Below are positions 20,112 to 30,262 of a stretch of 35,653 nt of DNA, in pieces. The stretch spans positions 1 through 35,653 of the forward strand of contig NZ_LFML01000009.1 of assembly GCF_001044425.1 (NCBI RefSeq), read 5' to 3'. Position 1 is the first letter of the stretch, and each line of letters begins with the position of its first letter. Origin of the DNA: Streptomyces roseus (GTDB taxonomy: Bacteria > Actinomycetota > Actinomycetes > Streptomycetales > Streptomycetaceae). Made by a program: the position numbers and the translations under genes. The notes below the pieces were generated by a model, which worked only from the letters and a program-made list of their open reading frames with translations, was not told where the DNA came from and made no database searches.

Positions 20112-20483
20112 GTGCCTACGATCCAGCAGCTGGTCCGGAAGGGCCGGCAGGACAAGGTCGAGAAGACGAAGACCCCCGCGCTTGAGGCTTCGCCCCAGCG
20201 TCGTGGTGTCTGCACGCGTGTGTTCACGACCACCCCGAAGAAGCCGAACTCGGCGCTCCGTAAGGTCGCGCGTGTGCGTCTGACCTCCGGCATCGAGGTC
20301 ACCGCTTACATTCCGGGTGAGGGACACAACCTGCAGGAGCACTCGATCGTGCTCGTGCGTGGTGGCCGTGTGAAGGACCTGCCGGGTGTTCGTTACAAGA
20401 TCATCCGCGGTGCGCTTGACACCCAGGCTGTCAAGAACCGCAAGCAGGCCCGCAGCCGCTACGGCGCCAAGAAGGAGAAGTAA
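20112..20483 (+). CDS. rpsL: 30S ribosomal protein S12
   Basis: S12 sits at the decoding centre and controls accuracy. The 123-residue product begins [20 protein letters not shown]. It has the conserved loops [13 protein letters not shown] (about 39-51) and [12 protein letters not shown] (about 84-95). The lysines whose replacement gives streptomycin resistance are present, so the allele looks streptomycin-sensitive. GTG 20112 follows GGAGAAG at 20103-20109; the longer open frame upstream covers only the leader. It is first in the str operon, 2 bases before rpsG. Confidence 0.98.
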   Translation: MPTIQQLVRKGRQDKVEKTKTPALEASPQRRGVCTRVFTTTPKKPNSALRKVARVRLTSGIEVTAYIPGEGHNLQEHSIVLVRGGRVKDLPGVRYKIIRGALDTQAVKNRKQARSRYGAKKEK

Positions 20484-20485
20484 GA

Positions 20486-20956
20486 ATGCCTCGTAAGGGC
20501 CCCGCCCCGAAGCGCCCGGTCATCATCGACCCGGTCTACGCATCTCCTCTGGTGACGTCGCTCATCAACAAGATCCTCCTGAACGGCAAGCGCTCCACCG
20601 CCGAGCGCATCGTCTACGGCGCCATGGAAGGCCTCCGCGAGAAGACCGGCAACGACCCGGTCATCACGCTGAAGCGCGCGCTGGAGAACGTCAAGCCGTC
20701 CCTCGAGGTCAAGTCCCGCCGTGTCGGTGGCGCGACCTACCAGGTCCCCGTCGAGGTCAAGCCGGGTCGCCAGTCGACCCTGGCCCTCCGCTGGCTCGTG
20801 GGTTACTCCCGCGCCCGTCGTGAGAAGACCATGACCGAGCGCCTCATGAACGAGCTGCTCGACGCCTCCAACGGTCTTGGCGCTGCCGTCAAGAAGCGCG
20901 AGGACACGCACAAGATGGCCGAGTCCAACAAGGCCTTCGCGCACTACCGCTGGTAG
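20486..20956 (+). CDS. rpsG: 30S ribosomal protein S7
   Basis: S7 nucleates assembly of the 3' major domain of 16S rRNA and lies in the small-subunit head near the E site. The 156-residue product has the family length, with [11 protein letters not shown] at the start, [18 protein letters not shown] (about 30-47) and the C-terminal [23 protein letters not shown] 20486 is 2 bases after the rpsL stop and uses an AAGGAG inside the end of rpsL, so translation is probably coupled. In E. coli S7 represses this operon; no such site is clear here. Confidence 0.98.
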   Translation: MPRKGPAPKRPVIIDPVYASPLVTSLINKILLNGKRSTAERIVYGAMEGLREKTGNDPVITLKRALENVKPSLEVKSRRVGGATYQVPVEVKPGRQSTLALRWLVGYSRARREKTMTERLMNELLDASNGLGAAVKKREDTHKMAESNKAFAHYRW

Positions 20957-20995
20957 TCCCACCCCACATCGAGACCGAGAGAAGACCGAAGCCTT

Positions 20996-23128
20996 ATGGC
21001 TACCACTTCGCTTGACCTGGCCAAGGTGCGCAACATCGGCATCATGGCCCACATCGACGCGGGCAAGACGACCACCACCGAGCGCATCCTGTTCTACACC
21101 GGTGTGTCGTACAAGATCGGTGAGGTCCACGACGGCGCTGCCACGATGGACTGGATGGAGCAGGAGCAGGAGCGTGGTATCACCATCACGTCTGCCGCCA
21201 CGACCTGCCACTGGCCGCTCGAAGATGTTGACCACACCATCAACATCATCGACACCCCGGGTCACGTCGACTTCACCGTCGAGGTGGAGCGTTCGCTCCG
21301 CGTCCTCGACGGTGCCGTCACCGTCTTCGACGGTGTCGCCGGCGTCGAGCCGCAGTCCGAGACCGTTTGGCGTCAGGCGGACCGCTACGGCGTGCCGCGC
21401 ATCTGCTTCGTCAACAAGCTCGACCGCACCGGCGCCGAGTTCCACCGCTGCGTCGACATGATCAAGGACCGCCTCGGTGCGGTTCCGATCGTCATGCAGC
21501 TCCCCATCGGTGCCGAGGCCGACTTCCAGGGTGTCGTCGACCTCGTCACGATGAAGGCGTTCGTCTGGTCCGCCGAGGCGACCAAGGGCGAGATGTACGA
21601 CATCGTCGACATCCCGGCCACGCACACCGAGGCCGCTGAAGAGTGGCGCGGCAAGCTGGTCGAGACCGTCGCCGAGAACGACGACGAGATCATGGAGCTC
21701 TTCCTGAACGGCGACGAGCCGTCCGTGGAGCAGCTGCACGCCGCCGTCCGTCGCATCATCCTCGGCTCCGGCAAGGGCAAGGGCGAGCCCACGATCACCG
21801 CGGTGTTCTGTGGCACGGCGTTCAAGAACAAGGGCGTTCAGCCCCTGCTCGACGCCGTCGTCCGCTACCTGCCGTCGCCGCTGGACATCGAGGCCATCGA
21901 GGGCCACGACGTCCGCGACGCCGAGGTGGTCGTGAAGCGCAAGCCGTCCGACGAGGAGCCCCTCGCGGCGCTGGCGTTCAAGATCATGAGCGACCCGCAC
22001 CTCGGCAAGCTCACCTTCGTCCGGGTTTACTCGGGCCGCCTGGAGGCCGGCACCTCGGTGCTGAACTCCGTCAAGGGCAAGAAGGAGCGCATCGGCAAGA
22101 TCTACCGCATGCACGCCAACAAGCGTGAAGAGATCGACGCGGTGGGCGCCGGTGACATCGTCGCCGTCATGGGCCTGAAGCAGACCACCACCGGTGAGAC
22201 GCTGTGTGACGACAAGCAGCCCGTGATCCTGGAGTCCATGGACTTCCCGGCTCCGGTCATCCAGGTCGCCATCGAGCCCAAGTCCAAGGGTGACCAGGAG
22301 AAGCTGGGTGTCGCCATCCAGCGCCTGGCGGAGGAGGACCCCTCCTTCCACGTTCACTCGGACGAGGAGACGGGCCAGACCATCCTCGGCGGTATGGGCG
22401 AGCTGCACCTCGAGGTGCTGGTCGACCGTATGAAGCGCGAGTTCAAGGTCGAGGCCAACGTCGGCAAGCCGCAGGTCGCCTACCGCGAGACCATCCGCGG
22501 GACCGTGGAGCGTCACGACTACACCCACAAGAAGCAGACCGGTGGTACCGGTCAGTTCGCCAAGGTGCAGATCGCGATCGAGCCGATCACCGAGGCCGAC
22601 GGCCCGGCGTACGAGTTCGTGAACAAGGTCACCGGTGGCCGTGTGCCGAAGGAGTACATCCCTTCGGTGGACGCCGGTGCGCAGGAGGCCATGCAGTTCG
22701 GCATCCTGGCCGGCTACGAGATGACGGGCGTCCGCGTCACGCTTCTCGACGGCGGCTACCACGAGGTCGACTCCTCCGAGCTCGCGTTCAAGATCGCCGG
22801 TTCGCAGGCCTTCAAGGAGGCCGCGCGCAAGGCGTCCCCCGTGCTCATGGAGCCGATGATGGCCGTCGAGGTCACCACCCCTGAGGACTACATGGGTGAC
22901 GTCATCGGTGACATCAACTCCCGCCGTGGCCAGATCCAGGCCATGGAGGAGCGTCACGGTGCTCGTGTCGTGAAGGGCCTCGTGCCCCTTTCGGAGATGT
23001 TCGGCTACGTCGGAGACCTCCGCAGCAAGACCTCGGGTCGCGCCAGCTACTCGATGCAGTTCGACTCCTACGCCGAGGTTCCCCGGAACGTCGCCGAGGA
23101 GATCATCGCGAAGGCCAAGGGCGAGTAA
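20996..23128 (+). CDS. fusA: elongation factor G
   Basis: EF-G is the GTPase that drives translocation and, with RRF, ribosome recycling. The 710-residue product has G1 [10 protein letters not shown] (about 18-27), the switch I phrase [12 protein letters not shown]3 DTPGHVDF at 86-93 and G4 NKLDR at 140-144, then domains II-V with the conserved domain IV ([12 protein letters not shown]) and the C-terminal [16 protein letters not shown] region. ATG 20996 follows GAGAGAAG. The fusidic-acid contact regions look standard. tuf follows after 148 bases. Confidence 0.98.
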   Translation: MATTSLDLAKVRNIGIMAHIDAGKTTTTERILFYTGVSYKIGEVHDGAATMDWMEQEQERGITITSAATTCHWPLEDVDHTINIIDTPGHVDFTVEVERSLRVLDGAVTVFDGVAGVEPQSETVWRQADRYGVPRICFVNKLDRTGAEFHRCVDMIKDRLGAVPIVMQLPIGAEADFQGVVDLVTMKAFVWSAEATKGEMYDIVDIPATHTEAAEEWRGKLVETVAENDDEIMELFLNGDEPSVEQLHAAVRRIILGSGKGKGEPTITAVFCGTAFKNKGVQPLLDAVVRYLPSPLDIEAIEGHDVRDAEVVVKRKPSDEEPLAALAFKIMSDPHLGKLTFVRVYSGRLEAGTSVLNSVKGKKERIGKIYRMHANKREEIDAVGAGDIVAVMGLKQTTTGETLCDDKQPVILESMDFPAPVIQVAIEPKSKGDQEKLGVAIQRLAEEDPSFHVHSDEETGQTILGGMGELHLEVLVDRMKREFKVEANVGKPQVAYRETIRGTVERHDYTHKKQTGGTGQFAKVQIAIEPITEADGPAYEFVNKVTGGRVPKEYIPSVDAGAQEAMQFGILAGYEMTGVRVTLLDGGYHEVDSSELAFKIAGSQAFKEAARKASPVLMEPMMAVEVTTPEDYMGDVIGDINSRRGQIQAMEERHGARVVKGLVPLSEMFGYVGDLRSKTSGRASYSMQFDSYAEVPRNVAEEIIAKAKGE

Positions 23129-23147
23129 CTCTTCCGAGTACACGCTT

Positions 23148-23204
23148 TAGGCTTGTCACCGGAGCCTCTGGGGCAACAGGAGTAACCCTTCATTGCCCCG
23201 GAGG
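23148..23204 (+). promoter_or_regulatory. fusA-tuf spacer: candidate -10 and a 12-bp hairpin
   Basis: TAGGCT at 23148-23153 resembles a -10 hexamer with a weak -35. Downstream, CCTCTGGGGCAA (23165-23176) pairs with TTGCCCCGGAGG (23193-23204; one G-U) around a 16-base loop. No T tract follows. An extra tuf promoter in this spacer is known from some streptomycetes; this one is a candidate only. Confidence 0.4.
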
Positions 23205-23276
23205 GACCGGCTTTCCAGCAAAGATCACCTGGCGCCGATGAGTAAGGCGTACAGAACCACTCTCCAGGAGGACCCC

Positions 23277-24470
<1,194 letters not shown>

Positions 24471-24519
24471 TTCGTGCTCTGACCTGGTAGCTCGTGCGAA
24501 CGGGCACCATGTTTGACGG

Positions 24520-24563
24520 AGGGGCCCCTTCCCCACCGCTTCGGCGGCGGGGGAGGGGCCCTT
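24520..24563 (+). terminator. str operon terminator
   Basis: A 20-bp stem (24520-24539 with 24544-24563; two G-U pairs and one mismatch) is capped by a TTCG tetraloop. It lies 49 bases after the tuf stop. Confidence 0.85.
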
Positions 24564-24629
24564 CGTCGTACGGGCGGGCGGGCCACGCCGGTGCGGGACG
24601 CACCCGGCCGGGACGTCCCCGGGTACGGA

Positions 24630-24666
24630 AGAGGGCCGCACCCCCGACGACGGGGTGCGGCCCTCT
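24630..24666 (-). terminator. terminator of rmlA-rmlC
   Basis: A perfect 15-bp inverted repeat (24630-24644 with 24652-24666) with a 7-base loop lies 21 bases downstream of rmlC on the minus strand. It faces the tuf terminator across 66 bases. Confidence 0.78.
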
Positions 24667-24687
24667 CTCGTGCCCTGCGGGGAGGCG

Positions 24688-25290
24688 TCAGCCGGTCACG
24701 CGCAGGGACTCGGTGAACTCCTTGCAGACGGCGTAGTCCGGCAGCAGCCCCGACTCGATCGCCTCGGCCAGCGTCGGCGCGGCCTCGTCGCGGGCGGACA
24801 GCAGCGGGACGTCCGCCGGCCACTCGATGCCCAGGTCCGCGTCGAGCGGGTGGACGGAGTGCTCGCCGGTCGGGTTGTACGTCTCCGAGCAGAGGTACGA
24901 CAGCGTGGCGTCGTCGCTCAGCGCGCAGAACCCGTGGCCCAGGCCCTCGGGGATGTAGACCGCGCGGCGGTCCACGTCGTCCAGGCGGACACCCTCCCAG
25001 CGGCCGAAGGTCGGGGAGCCGACCCGCAGGTCCACGATGACGTCGAGGACGGCGCCGCGCACGCAGCTCACGTACTTGGCCTGGCCGCGCGGGACGTCGG
25101 CGAAGTGGATGCCGCGGACCACGCCGCGCGAGGACACCGAGAGGTTCGCCTGCGCCAGGTTCAGCGGGTGCCCGACGACCTCGGACAGCTTGTCGAAGCG
25201 GTACCACTCGGTGAACAGGCCGCGCGGGTCGCCGTGCAGCTGCGGGGTGATCTCGTACGCGCCCTCGATCGAGAGCTGGCGGAACTTCAC
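24688..25290 (-). CDS. rmlC: dTDP-4-dehydrorhamnose 3,5-epimerase
   Basis: RmlC epimerises C3 and C5 of dTDP-4-keto-6-deoxyglucose, the third step to dTDP-L-rhamnose. The 200-residue cupin has [18 protein letters not shown] with the catalytic base His62, the strand [18 protein letters not shown] (81-98), [10 protein letters not shown] (112-121) and the active-site tyrosine region [11 protein letters not shown] (130-140). The GTG at 25290 overlaps the rmlA stop by four bases (GTGA), so translation is coupled. C-3-only or C-5-only epimerases of antibiotic sugars look similar, but the rmlA, rmlB and rmlD neighbours favour rhamnose. Confidence 0.92.
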   Translation of the reverse strand: MKFRQLSIEGAYEITPQLHGDPRGLFTEWYRFDKLSEVVGHPLNLAQANLSVSSRGVVRGIHFADVPRGQAKYVSCVRGAVLDVIVDLRVGSPTFGRWEGVRLDDVDRRAVYIPEGLGHGFCALSDDATLSYLCSETYNPTGEHSVHPLDADLGIEWPADVPLLSARDEAAPTLAEAIESGLLPDYAVCKEFTESLRVTG

Positions 25291-26162
25291 CGGGAGGACT
25301 CCTCGTCGAGCAGGGCGATCAGGTAGTCGCCGTAGCCGCTCTTGAGCAGCGGCTGGGCCAGTTCGCGCAGCTGCGCGGAGTCGATCAGGCCGGCCCGCCA
25401 GGCCGCCTCCTCGATGCAGCCGATCTTGAAGCCCTGCCGCTCCTCTATCACGCGGACGAACTCCGAGGCCTGGACCATGGAGACGAAGGTCCCGGTGTCC
25501 AGCCACGCGGTGCCGCGGTCGAGAATGGTGACATTCAGCTCACCGGCCTGGAGGTACGCGTCGTTGACCGCGGTGATCTCCAGCTCGCCGCGCGCGCTGG
25601 GCTTCAGGTTCCGGGCTATCTCCACGACGCGGTTGTCGTAGAAGTACAGACCGGGCACCGCGTAACGGGACTTGGGCTTGACCGGCTTCTCCTCGATGGA
25701 GATGGCCTGGCCGTTCTCGTCGAACTCGACCACGCCGTACGCGGTCGGGTCGGCCACCGGGTACGCGAAGACCCGGCCGCCCTTGGAGTCGGTGTGCTCC
25801 GCCAGGCGCGTGCCGAGGCCGCTGCCGTGGAAGATGTTGTCGCCGAGGATCAGGGCGACGGACTCGTCGCCGATGAAGTCGGCGCCGAGGACGAACGCCT
25901 GGGCGATGCCCTCGGGGCGCTCCTGGACCGCGTACTCCAGCCGGATGCCGAACTGGGAGCCGTCGCCGAGCAGTCGCTCGAACTGCGCACGGTCCTCCGG
26001 CGTGGTGATGACGAGAATCTCGCTGATTCCGGCCATGACCAGGGTGGAGAGCGGGTAGTAGATCATCGGCTTGTCGAAGACGGGGAGCAGCTGCTTCGAG
26101 ACTGCCCGGGTCAGCGGCCAGAGTCGGGATCCGGTGCCACCGGCCAAGAGAATTCCACGCAT
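25287..26162 (-). CDS. rmlA: glucose-1-phosphate thymidylyltransferase
   Basis: RmlA joins glucose-1-phosphate and dTTP to dTDP-glucose, the first step of the rhamnose pathway, and is usually inhibited by dTDP-rhamnose. The 291-residue product has the nucleotidyltransferase signature [11 protein letters not shown] at 8-18, [12 protein letters not shown] at 22-33, and ILGDN with the metal-binding Asp108. Length matches the short RmlA family. I chose ATG 26162. A GTG two codons upstream (26168) is possible, but the -10-like TAGGGT at 26175-26170 puts the expected RNA start right at the ATG. It runs divergently from rmlB with an 83-base gap. Confidence 0.94.
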   Translation of the reverse strand: MRGILLAGGTGSRLWPLTRAVSKQLLPVFDKPMIYYPLSTLVMAGISEILVITTPEDRAQFERLLGDGSQFGIRLEYAVQERPEGIAQAFVLGADFIGDESVALILGDNIFHGSGLGTRLAEHTDSKGGRVFAYPVADPTAYGVVEFDENGQAISIEEKPVKPKSRYAVPGLYFYDNRVVEIARNLKPSARGELEITAVNDAYLQAGELNVTILDRGTAWLDTGTFVSMVQASEFVRVIEERQGFKIGCIEEAAWRAGLIDSAQLRELAQPLLKSGYGDYLIALLDEESSR

Positions 26163-26169
26163 GGGCACA

Positions 26170-26175
26170 ACCCTA
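26170..26175 (-). promoter_or_regulatory. candidate -10 of rmlA (leaderless)
   Basis: On the minus strand TAGGGT, a perfect TAGRRT hexamer, ends 7 bases before the rmlA ATG. Transcription would begin at or next to the start codon. No good -35 is visible. Confidence 0.5.
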
Positions 26176-26230
26176 TGCGAGAGCGCGGGGGGCGCTGCGG
26201 CCCGGGCCCGGGGGGTGGTGTACGAGCGGC

Positions 26231-26236
26231 TAGACT
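26231..26236 (+). promoter_or_regulatory. candidate -10 of rmlB (near-leaderless)
   Basis: TAGACT at 26231-26236 lies 9 bases before the rmlB ATG, leaving at most about 3 bases of leader. No ribosome-binding site is seen between them. Confidence 0.5.
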
Positions 26237-26245
26237 CTTCGTATT

Positions 26246-27223
26246 ATGCGCATCCTTGTGACCGGCGGCGCCGGCTTCATCGGTTCAGAGTTCGTCCGCC
26301 AGCAGCTCGGTGCAGACGCATCGGCCCAGATCACGGTCTTCGACAAGCTGACGTACTCGGGCGTCGAGGCCAACCTCGCCCCGGTCGCCGACCACCCCGG
26401 CTACACGTTCGTCAAGGGCGACATCTGCGATGCCGAGGCCGTCGACCAGGTGATGCCCGGGCACGACGTGGTGGTGCACTTCGCCGCCGAGTCGCACGTG
26501 GACCGTTCGATCGCCGGTGCCGGCCCGTTCGTGATGACCAACGTCGTGGGCACGCAGGTGCTGCTCGACGCCGCCCGCAAGCACGGCGTCGGCCGCTTCG
26601 TCCACATCTCCACCGACGAGGTGTACGGCTCGATCACCGAGGGCTCCTGGACCGAGGAGTGGCCGCTGGTGCCGAACTCCCCGTACTCCGCCTCCAAGGC
26701 CTCCTCCGACCTGCTGGCCCTGGCCTACGCCCGGACGCACGGCATGGACGTGGTCGTCACGCGCTGCTCCAACAACTACGGGCACTACCAGTTCCCGGAG
26801 AAGGTCATCCCGCTGTTCGTCTCGAACCTGATGGACGGCAAGAAGGTCCCGCTGTACGGCGACGGCGGCAACGTCCGCGACTGGCTGCACGTCTCCGACC
26901 ACTGCCGCGGCATCGACCTGGCGATGCGCAAGGGGCGCGCGGGCGAGGTCTACAACATCGGCGGCGGCACCGAGCTCACCAACAAGGAGCTGACCGGCGT
27001 CCTGCTGGAGGCCGCGGGCCTGGGCTGGGACATGGTCGAGCAGGTCGAGGACCGCAAGGGCCACGACCTGCGCTACTCCATCGACATCAGCAAGATCGGC
27101 GCCGAGCTCGGCTACGCCCCGCAGGTCACCTTCGAGGACGGCATCAAGGCCACCATCGAGTGGTACCGCGAGAACCGTGCCTGGTGGGAGCCGCTCAAGG
27201 TGAAGGCGGCCCTGCAGAAGTGA
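26246..27223 (+). CDS. rmlB: dTDP-glucose 4,6-dehydratase
   Basis: RmlB oxidises and dehydrates dTDP-glucose to dTDP-4-keto-6-deoxyglucose using bound NAD. The 325-residue extended short-chain dehydrogenase has GGAGFIG at 7-13, the HFAAESHVDRS motif at 78-88, the catalytic triad Thr123-Asp124-Glu125 in ISTDEVYGS, and Tyr147/Lys151 in YSASK. SNNYGHYQFPEKVIP and DWLHVSDHC are standard. ATG 26246 has no ribosome-binding site but a close -10-like element. Its stop overlaps the GTG of rmlD by four bases' worth (GTGA). Confidence 0.96.
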   Translation: MRILVTGGAGFIGSEFVRQQLGADASAQITVFDKLTYSGVEANLAPVADHPGYTFVKGDICDAEAVDQVMPGHDVVVHFAAESHVDRSIAGAGPFVMTNVVGTQVLLDAARKHGVGRFVHISTDEVYGSITEGSWTEEWPLVPNSPYSASKASSDLLALAYARTHGMDVVVTRCSNNYGHYQFPEKVIPLFVSNLMDGKKVPLYGDGGNVRDWLHVSDHCRGIDLAMRKGRAGEVYNIGGGTELTNKELTGVLLEAAGLGWDMVEQVEDRKGHDLRYSIDISKIGAELGYAPQVTFEDGIKATIEWYRENRAWWEPLKVKAALQK

Positions 27224-28167
27224 GCACCAACTCCTTCGCCGGGCGCTGGCTCGTCACCGGTGCCGCCGGGATGCTCGGCCAGGACGTCCTGGCCGAGCTG
27301 AAGTCCGCCGGCATCGAGGCCGTGGGCCTGGGCCGCGCCGACCTCGACATCACCGACCCGGCCGCGGTCCGCGCGGCGGTCGAGGGCGTCACCGTGGTCG
27401 TGAACTGCGCCGCCTGGACCGACGTGGACGGCGCCGAGACCGCCGAGGACGCGGCGACCGCCGTCAACGGCACCGGCGTGCGGGTCCTCGCCGAGGCCTG
27501 CGCCGACGCGCACGTACGCCTGCTGCACGTCTCGACCGACTACGTGCTGCCGGGCGACGCCACGGAGCCGTACCGCGAGGACGCCGCGACCGGCCCGCTC
27601 AACGCCTACGGGCGCTCCAAGCTGGCCGGCGAGCAGGCGGTGGCCGAACTGCTGCCGCAGGACGGCTACATCGTCCGCACCGCCTGGCTGTACGGCGAGC
27701 ACGGCCCGAACTTCGTCGCCACCATGCTCAAGCTGGCCGTCCAGCGCGAGACCCTCGACGTCGTCGACGACCAGCACGGCCAGCCCACCTGGTCCCGCGC
27801 GCTGGCCCGCCGGCTCGTCGAGCTCGGCCTGGCCGCACTCAAGGGCTGGGCCATGGGCGGGATCTACCACGGCACCGCGAGCGGCCGCACCACCTGGATG
27901 GGGCTGGCCCGCGAGACGTACCGGCTGAGCGGTCTCGACCCCGAGCGCATCCGGCCGACGACCTCCGCGGCGTTCGTACGCCCGGCCGCCCGCCCCGCGT
28001 TCAGCGTGCTCGGGCACGACGCCTGGGAGGAGGCGGCGGGCCTGGCCCCGCTCGCCGACTGGCGCGAGCAGCTCGCCCGGGCCCTGGCCACCCCCGCGTT
28101 CAGCGCGCTGGCCGCCGCGGCCAGGAAGCATGCCAAGGACAGCGCGACGGACGGCAGTACGGGATGA
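27220..28167 (+). CDS. rmlD: dTDP-4-dehydrorhamnose reductase
   Basis: RmlD reduces dTDP-4-keto-L-rhamnose to dTDP-L-rhamnose with NAD(P)H, the last step of the pathway. The 315-residue product has TGAAGMLGQDV at 13-23, NCAAWTDVDGAE at 62-73, STDYVLPG at 105-112 and the Tyr130-x3-Lys134 pair in AYGRSK. GTG 27220 overlaps the rmlB stop. The last 35 residues are Ala/Lys-rich and variable. It shares four bases (ATGA) with the following flippase gene. Confidence 0.94.
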   Translation: MSTNSFAGRWLVTGAAGMLGQDVLAELKSAGIEAVGLGRADLDITDPAAVRAAVEGVTVVVNCAAWTDVDGAETAEDAATAVNGTGVRVLAEACADAHVRLLHVSTDYVLPGDATEPYREDAATGPLNAYGRSKLAGEQAVAELLPQDGYIVRTAWLYGEHGPNFVATMLKLAVQRETLDVVDDQHGQPTWSRALARRLVELGLAALKGWAMGGIYHGTASGRTTWMGLARETYRLSGLDPERIRPTTSAAFVRPAARPAFSVLGHDAWEEAAGLAPLADWREQLARALATPAFSALAAAARKHAKDSATDGSTG

Positions 28168-29495
28168 AGTCCCTGCTGAGCAGGCTCACCGCGGCGCTGC
28201 CGCCGGGCACCGTCGCGGTGGCCGGCGGCACTGTCGTGCTCGGTGCGGCCTCGTACGTCCACCTGGGCGTCGCCGGCCACAGCCTGTCCACCGACGCCAT
28301 GGCCAACGTGTCGGTGCTGTGGACGATCGTCATGGCGCTGGGCCTCGGCATCTTCTTCCCCATCGAGCAGGAGCTCACCCGGATCGTCGCCGCCCGCGTG
28401 GTGCACGGCCAGGGCGCGGCCCCCGTGCTGCGCCGGGCCACGCTGCTGACGTCCGCCATCCTCGGCGCGACCCTGCTCGTCCTCGCGCTGGGCGCGGGCC
28501 CGATCGCGGACCTGCTCTTCCGCGGCGACCGCGGCCTGGTCGCGGCCCTCGGCGGCGCGTTCACCGGCATGGCCGTCTGCTACCTGACCCGCGGGGTGCT
28601 GGCCGGCCTCGGCCGCTTCGGCGCGTACGGTACGCAGCTCGCCGTCGACGGCGGGCTGCGGATCGCCCTCGCCTTCGGCTGCGCGCTCGCCGGACTGCAC
28701 TCGGCGCTCGCCTTCAGCCTGGTCCTGGCCGTCGCGCCGATCGCCGCTACGCTGGTCACCCTGCCGACGGTGCTGCGCGCCGTGGAGCCCGGCGAGGAGA
28801 TCGCCTGGCGGGAGCTGACCGCCGGACTGGGCCTGCTGATCTGCTCGACCCTGCTCTCCCAGGTCGTCGTCAACGCCGCGGTGATGAGCACGAAGCTGCT
28901 CGCCCCCACCGACAGCGCGCTGATCGGCGCGCTGCTGAACGCGCTGGTCCTGGCCCGGGTGCCGCTGTTCGTCTTCGGCTCCCTCCAAGCCTCGCTGCTC
29001 GGCGGGCTGACGGCCGCCTACACCGCCGGCGACCGGGCGGCGTTCTCCGCGATGCTGCGCCGGATCGGTGTGGTCGTCGGGGCGCTCGGCCTGCTCGGCG
29101 GGGTCCCCGCGACGGTGCTCGGCCCGTGGCTGATCAAGGTGCTGTTCGACGCCCAACCCGTCATGGGCTGTCTCGACTTCTTCCTTTTGTCCGCAGGCAC
29201 CGTGGCGTACATGTTCGCGATGGTCCTCGGTCAGGCGCTGATGGTATTCAAGCGGCACAACCTGCAACTGCTCTGCTGGGCCGCCGGCACCGTCGTCCTG
29301 ATCGGTGTCACCTTCGCACCGGGCGAGGTGGCCCTGCGCGTCATCCTGGCCTACGCTCTCGGATCCCTCGCCACCGTGCTCGGTATGCTGGCGGTGCTGA
29401 GGCTGAAGTTCCCCGGAGCGGCTCCGGGCGCGACCGAAGGACCCGGGCACAAGGTCGCCGCCGGCCCCCTGGGCGCCGGAGCGGTCGGAGAGTGA
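28164..29495 (+). CDS. Wzx/MATE-like polysaccharide flippase
   Basis: A 443-residue integral membrane protein with about 12 hydrophobic segments and no signal peptide. It resembles the MOP superfamily (Wzx, MATE, MurJ) flippases that move lipid-linked sugars or oligosaccharides across the plasma membrane. Visible features are a short loop after the first helix (GVAGHSLSTDAMANVSVLWT), an interior EQELTRIVAAR near residue 67, and the loop ELTAGLGLLICSTLLSQVVVNAA (about 212-234) that starts the second half. The C-terminal 25 residues are Gly/Ala-rich. The context (rmlD before, glycosyltransferases after) supports a glycan substrate. Similarity is general, so the precise family and substrate remain open. 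Confidence 0.75.
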   Translation: MKSLLSRLTAALPPGTVAVAGGTVVLGAASYVHLGVAGHSLSTDAMANVSVLWTIVMALGLGIFFPIEQELTRIVAARVVHGQGAAPVLRRATLLTSAILGATLLVLALGAGPIADLLFRGDRGLVAALGGAFTGMAVCYLTRGVLAGLGRFGAYGTQLAVDGGLRIALAFGCALAGLHSALAFSLVLAVAPIAATLVTLPTVLRAVEPGEEIAWRELTAGLGLLICSTLLSQVVVNAAVMSTKLLAPTDSALIGALLNALVLARVPLFVFGSLQASLLGGLTAAYTAGDRAAFSAMLRRIGVVVGALGLLGGVPATVLGPWLIKVLFDAQPVMGCLDFFLLSAGTVAYMFAMVLGQALMVFKRHNLQLLCWAAGTVVLIGVTFAPGEVALRVILAYALGSLATVLGMLAVLRLKFPGAAPGATEGPGHKVAAGPLGAGAVGE

Positions 29496-29575
29496 CCATG
29501 CCGGCTTCCCGTTCCGACTCCGACGTCCCACCGATCACCGCGCACGCGCACGTGCCACATTCCGCTGGAGCTACC

Positions 29576-30262
29576 GTGTCCCAATACGACGACGTCTGGC
29601 TGGTCATCCCGGCCTACAACGAGGGCCAGGTGATCGCCGATGTGGTCGAGGGAGCGCGCAAGACCTTCCCGAACATAGTCGTCGTCGACGACGGCAGCTC
29701 CGACAACTCGGCCGAGCACATCGCGACGACCGGCGCCCACCTGGTGCGCCACCCCGTCAACCTCGGCCAGGGCGCCGCCCTCCAGACCGGCCTCAAGTAC
29801 GCCCTCGCGCAGCCCGGCGCCCGGTACTTCGCGACCTTCGACGCCGACGGCCAGCACCAGACGCCCGACGTGGAGAAGATGGTCCAGGTGCTGCGCGACG
29901 ACGAGGCCGACGTGGTCCTCGGCTCGCGCTTCATCGAGCAGAACGGCCAAGTGCCGTGGATCAAGCGCGTGGTGCTGCGCACCGCCGCGTCGGTCAGCCC
30001 GACCGCCCGCAAGCTCAAGCTCACCGACTCGCACAACGGCCTGCGCGTGCTCAGCCGCAAGGCCGCCGAGCAGCTGAACATCACCATGAACGGCATGGCG
30101 CACGCGTCGGAGATCGTCGGCTTCCTGGCCGGGTCCGGCCTGCGCGTCACCGAGGTCCCGGTGGACATCCTCTACACCGAGTACTCGCGCGCCAAGGGTC
30201 AGTCCCTGATCAACGGCGTCAACATCATCTTTGACATCACGATGCGGGAGCGAAGCCGCTGA
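29576..30262 (+). CDS. family 2 glycosyltransferase, polyprenyl-phosphate-sugar synthase type
   Basis: A 228-residue GT-A fold enzyme like dolichol-phosphate mannose synthase, which would move a sugar from a nucleotide sugar to polyprenyl phosphate on the cytoplasmic face. It has VIPAYNEGQVI at 10-20, VVVDDGSSDNS at 35-45 with the nucleotide-binding aspartates, HPVNLGQGAALQTGL at about 59-73, and the metal-binding DADGQHQ at 89-95. No membrane helices are seen, so the next gene may be its membrane partner. GTG 29576 is chosen because GGAG precedes it. A GTG at 29492 would overlap the flippase stop, but the added 28 codons have poor third-position GC and a disordered product. Confidence 0.85.
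   Translation: MSQYDDVWLVIPAYNEGQVIADVVEGARKTFPNIVVVDDGSSDNSAEHIATTGAHLVRHPVNLGQGAALQTGLKYALAQPGARYFATFDADGQHQTPDVEKMVQVLRDDEADVVLGSRFIEQNGQVPWIKRVVLRTAASVSPTARKLKLTDSHNGLRVLSRKAAEQLNITMNGMAHASEIVGFLAGSGLRVTEVPVDILYTEYSRAKGQSLINGVNIIFDITMRERSR

Noticed and set aside
20226..20393. Possible streptomycin-resistant rpsL allele
   Set aside because: Both lysine-containing loops (PKKPNS and RVKDLP) are of the wild-type form.
20459..23143. An 894-residue open frame antisense to rpsG and fusA
   Set aside because: Explained by third-position GC bias in the sense genes; the product has no recognisable domain.
23193..23276. N-terminal extension of EF-Tu from an upstream start
   Set aside because: The extra residues have no counterpart in the family, include the spacer hairpin, and the strong AGGAGG lies directly before GTG 23277.
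29492..29575. Upstream GTG/ATG start for the first GT2
   Set aside because: It would overlap the flippase stop like neighbouring genes, but third-position GC falls sharply over these codons and a clear GGAG precedes GTG 29576. It remains possible.
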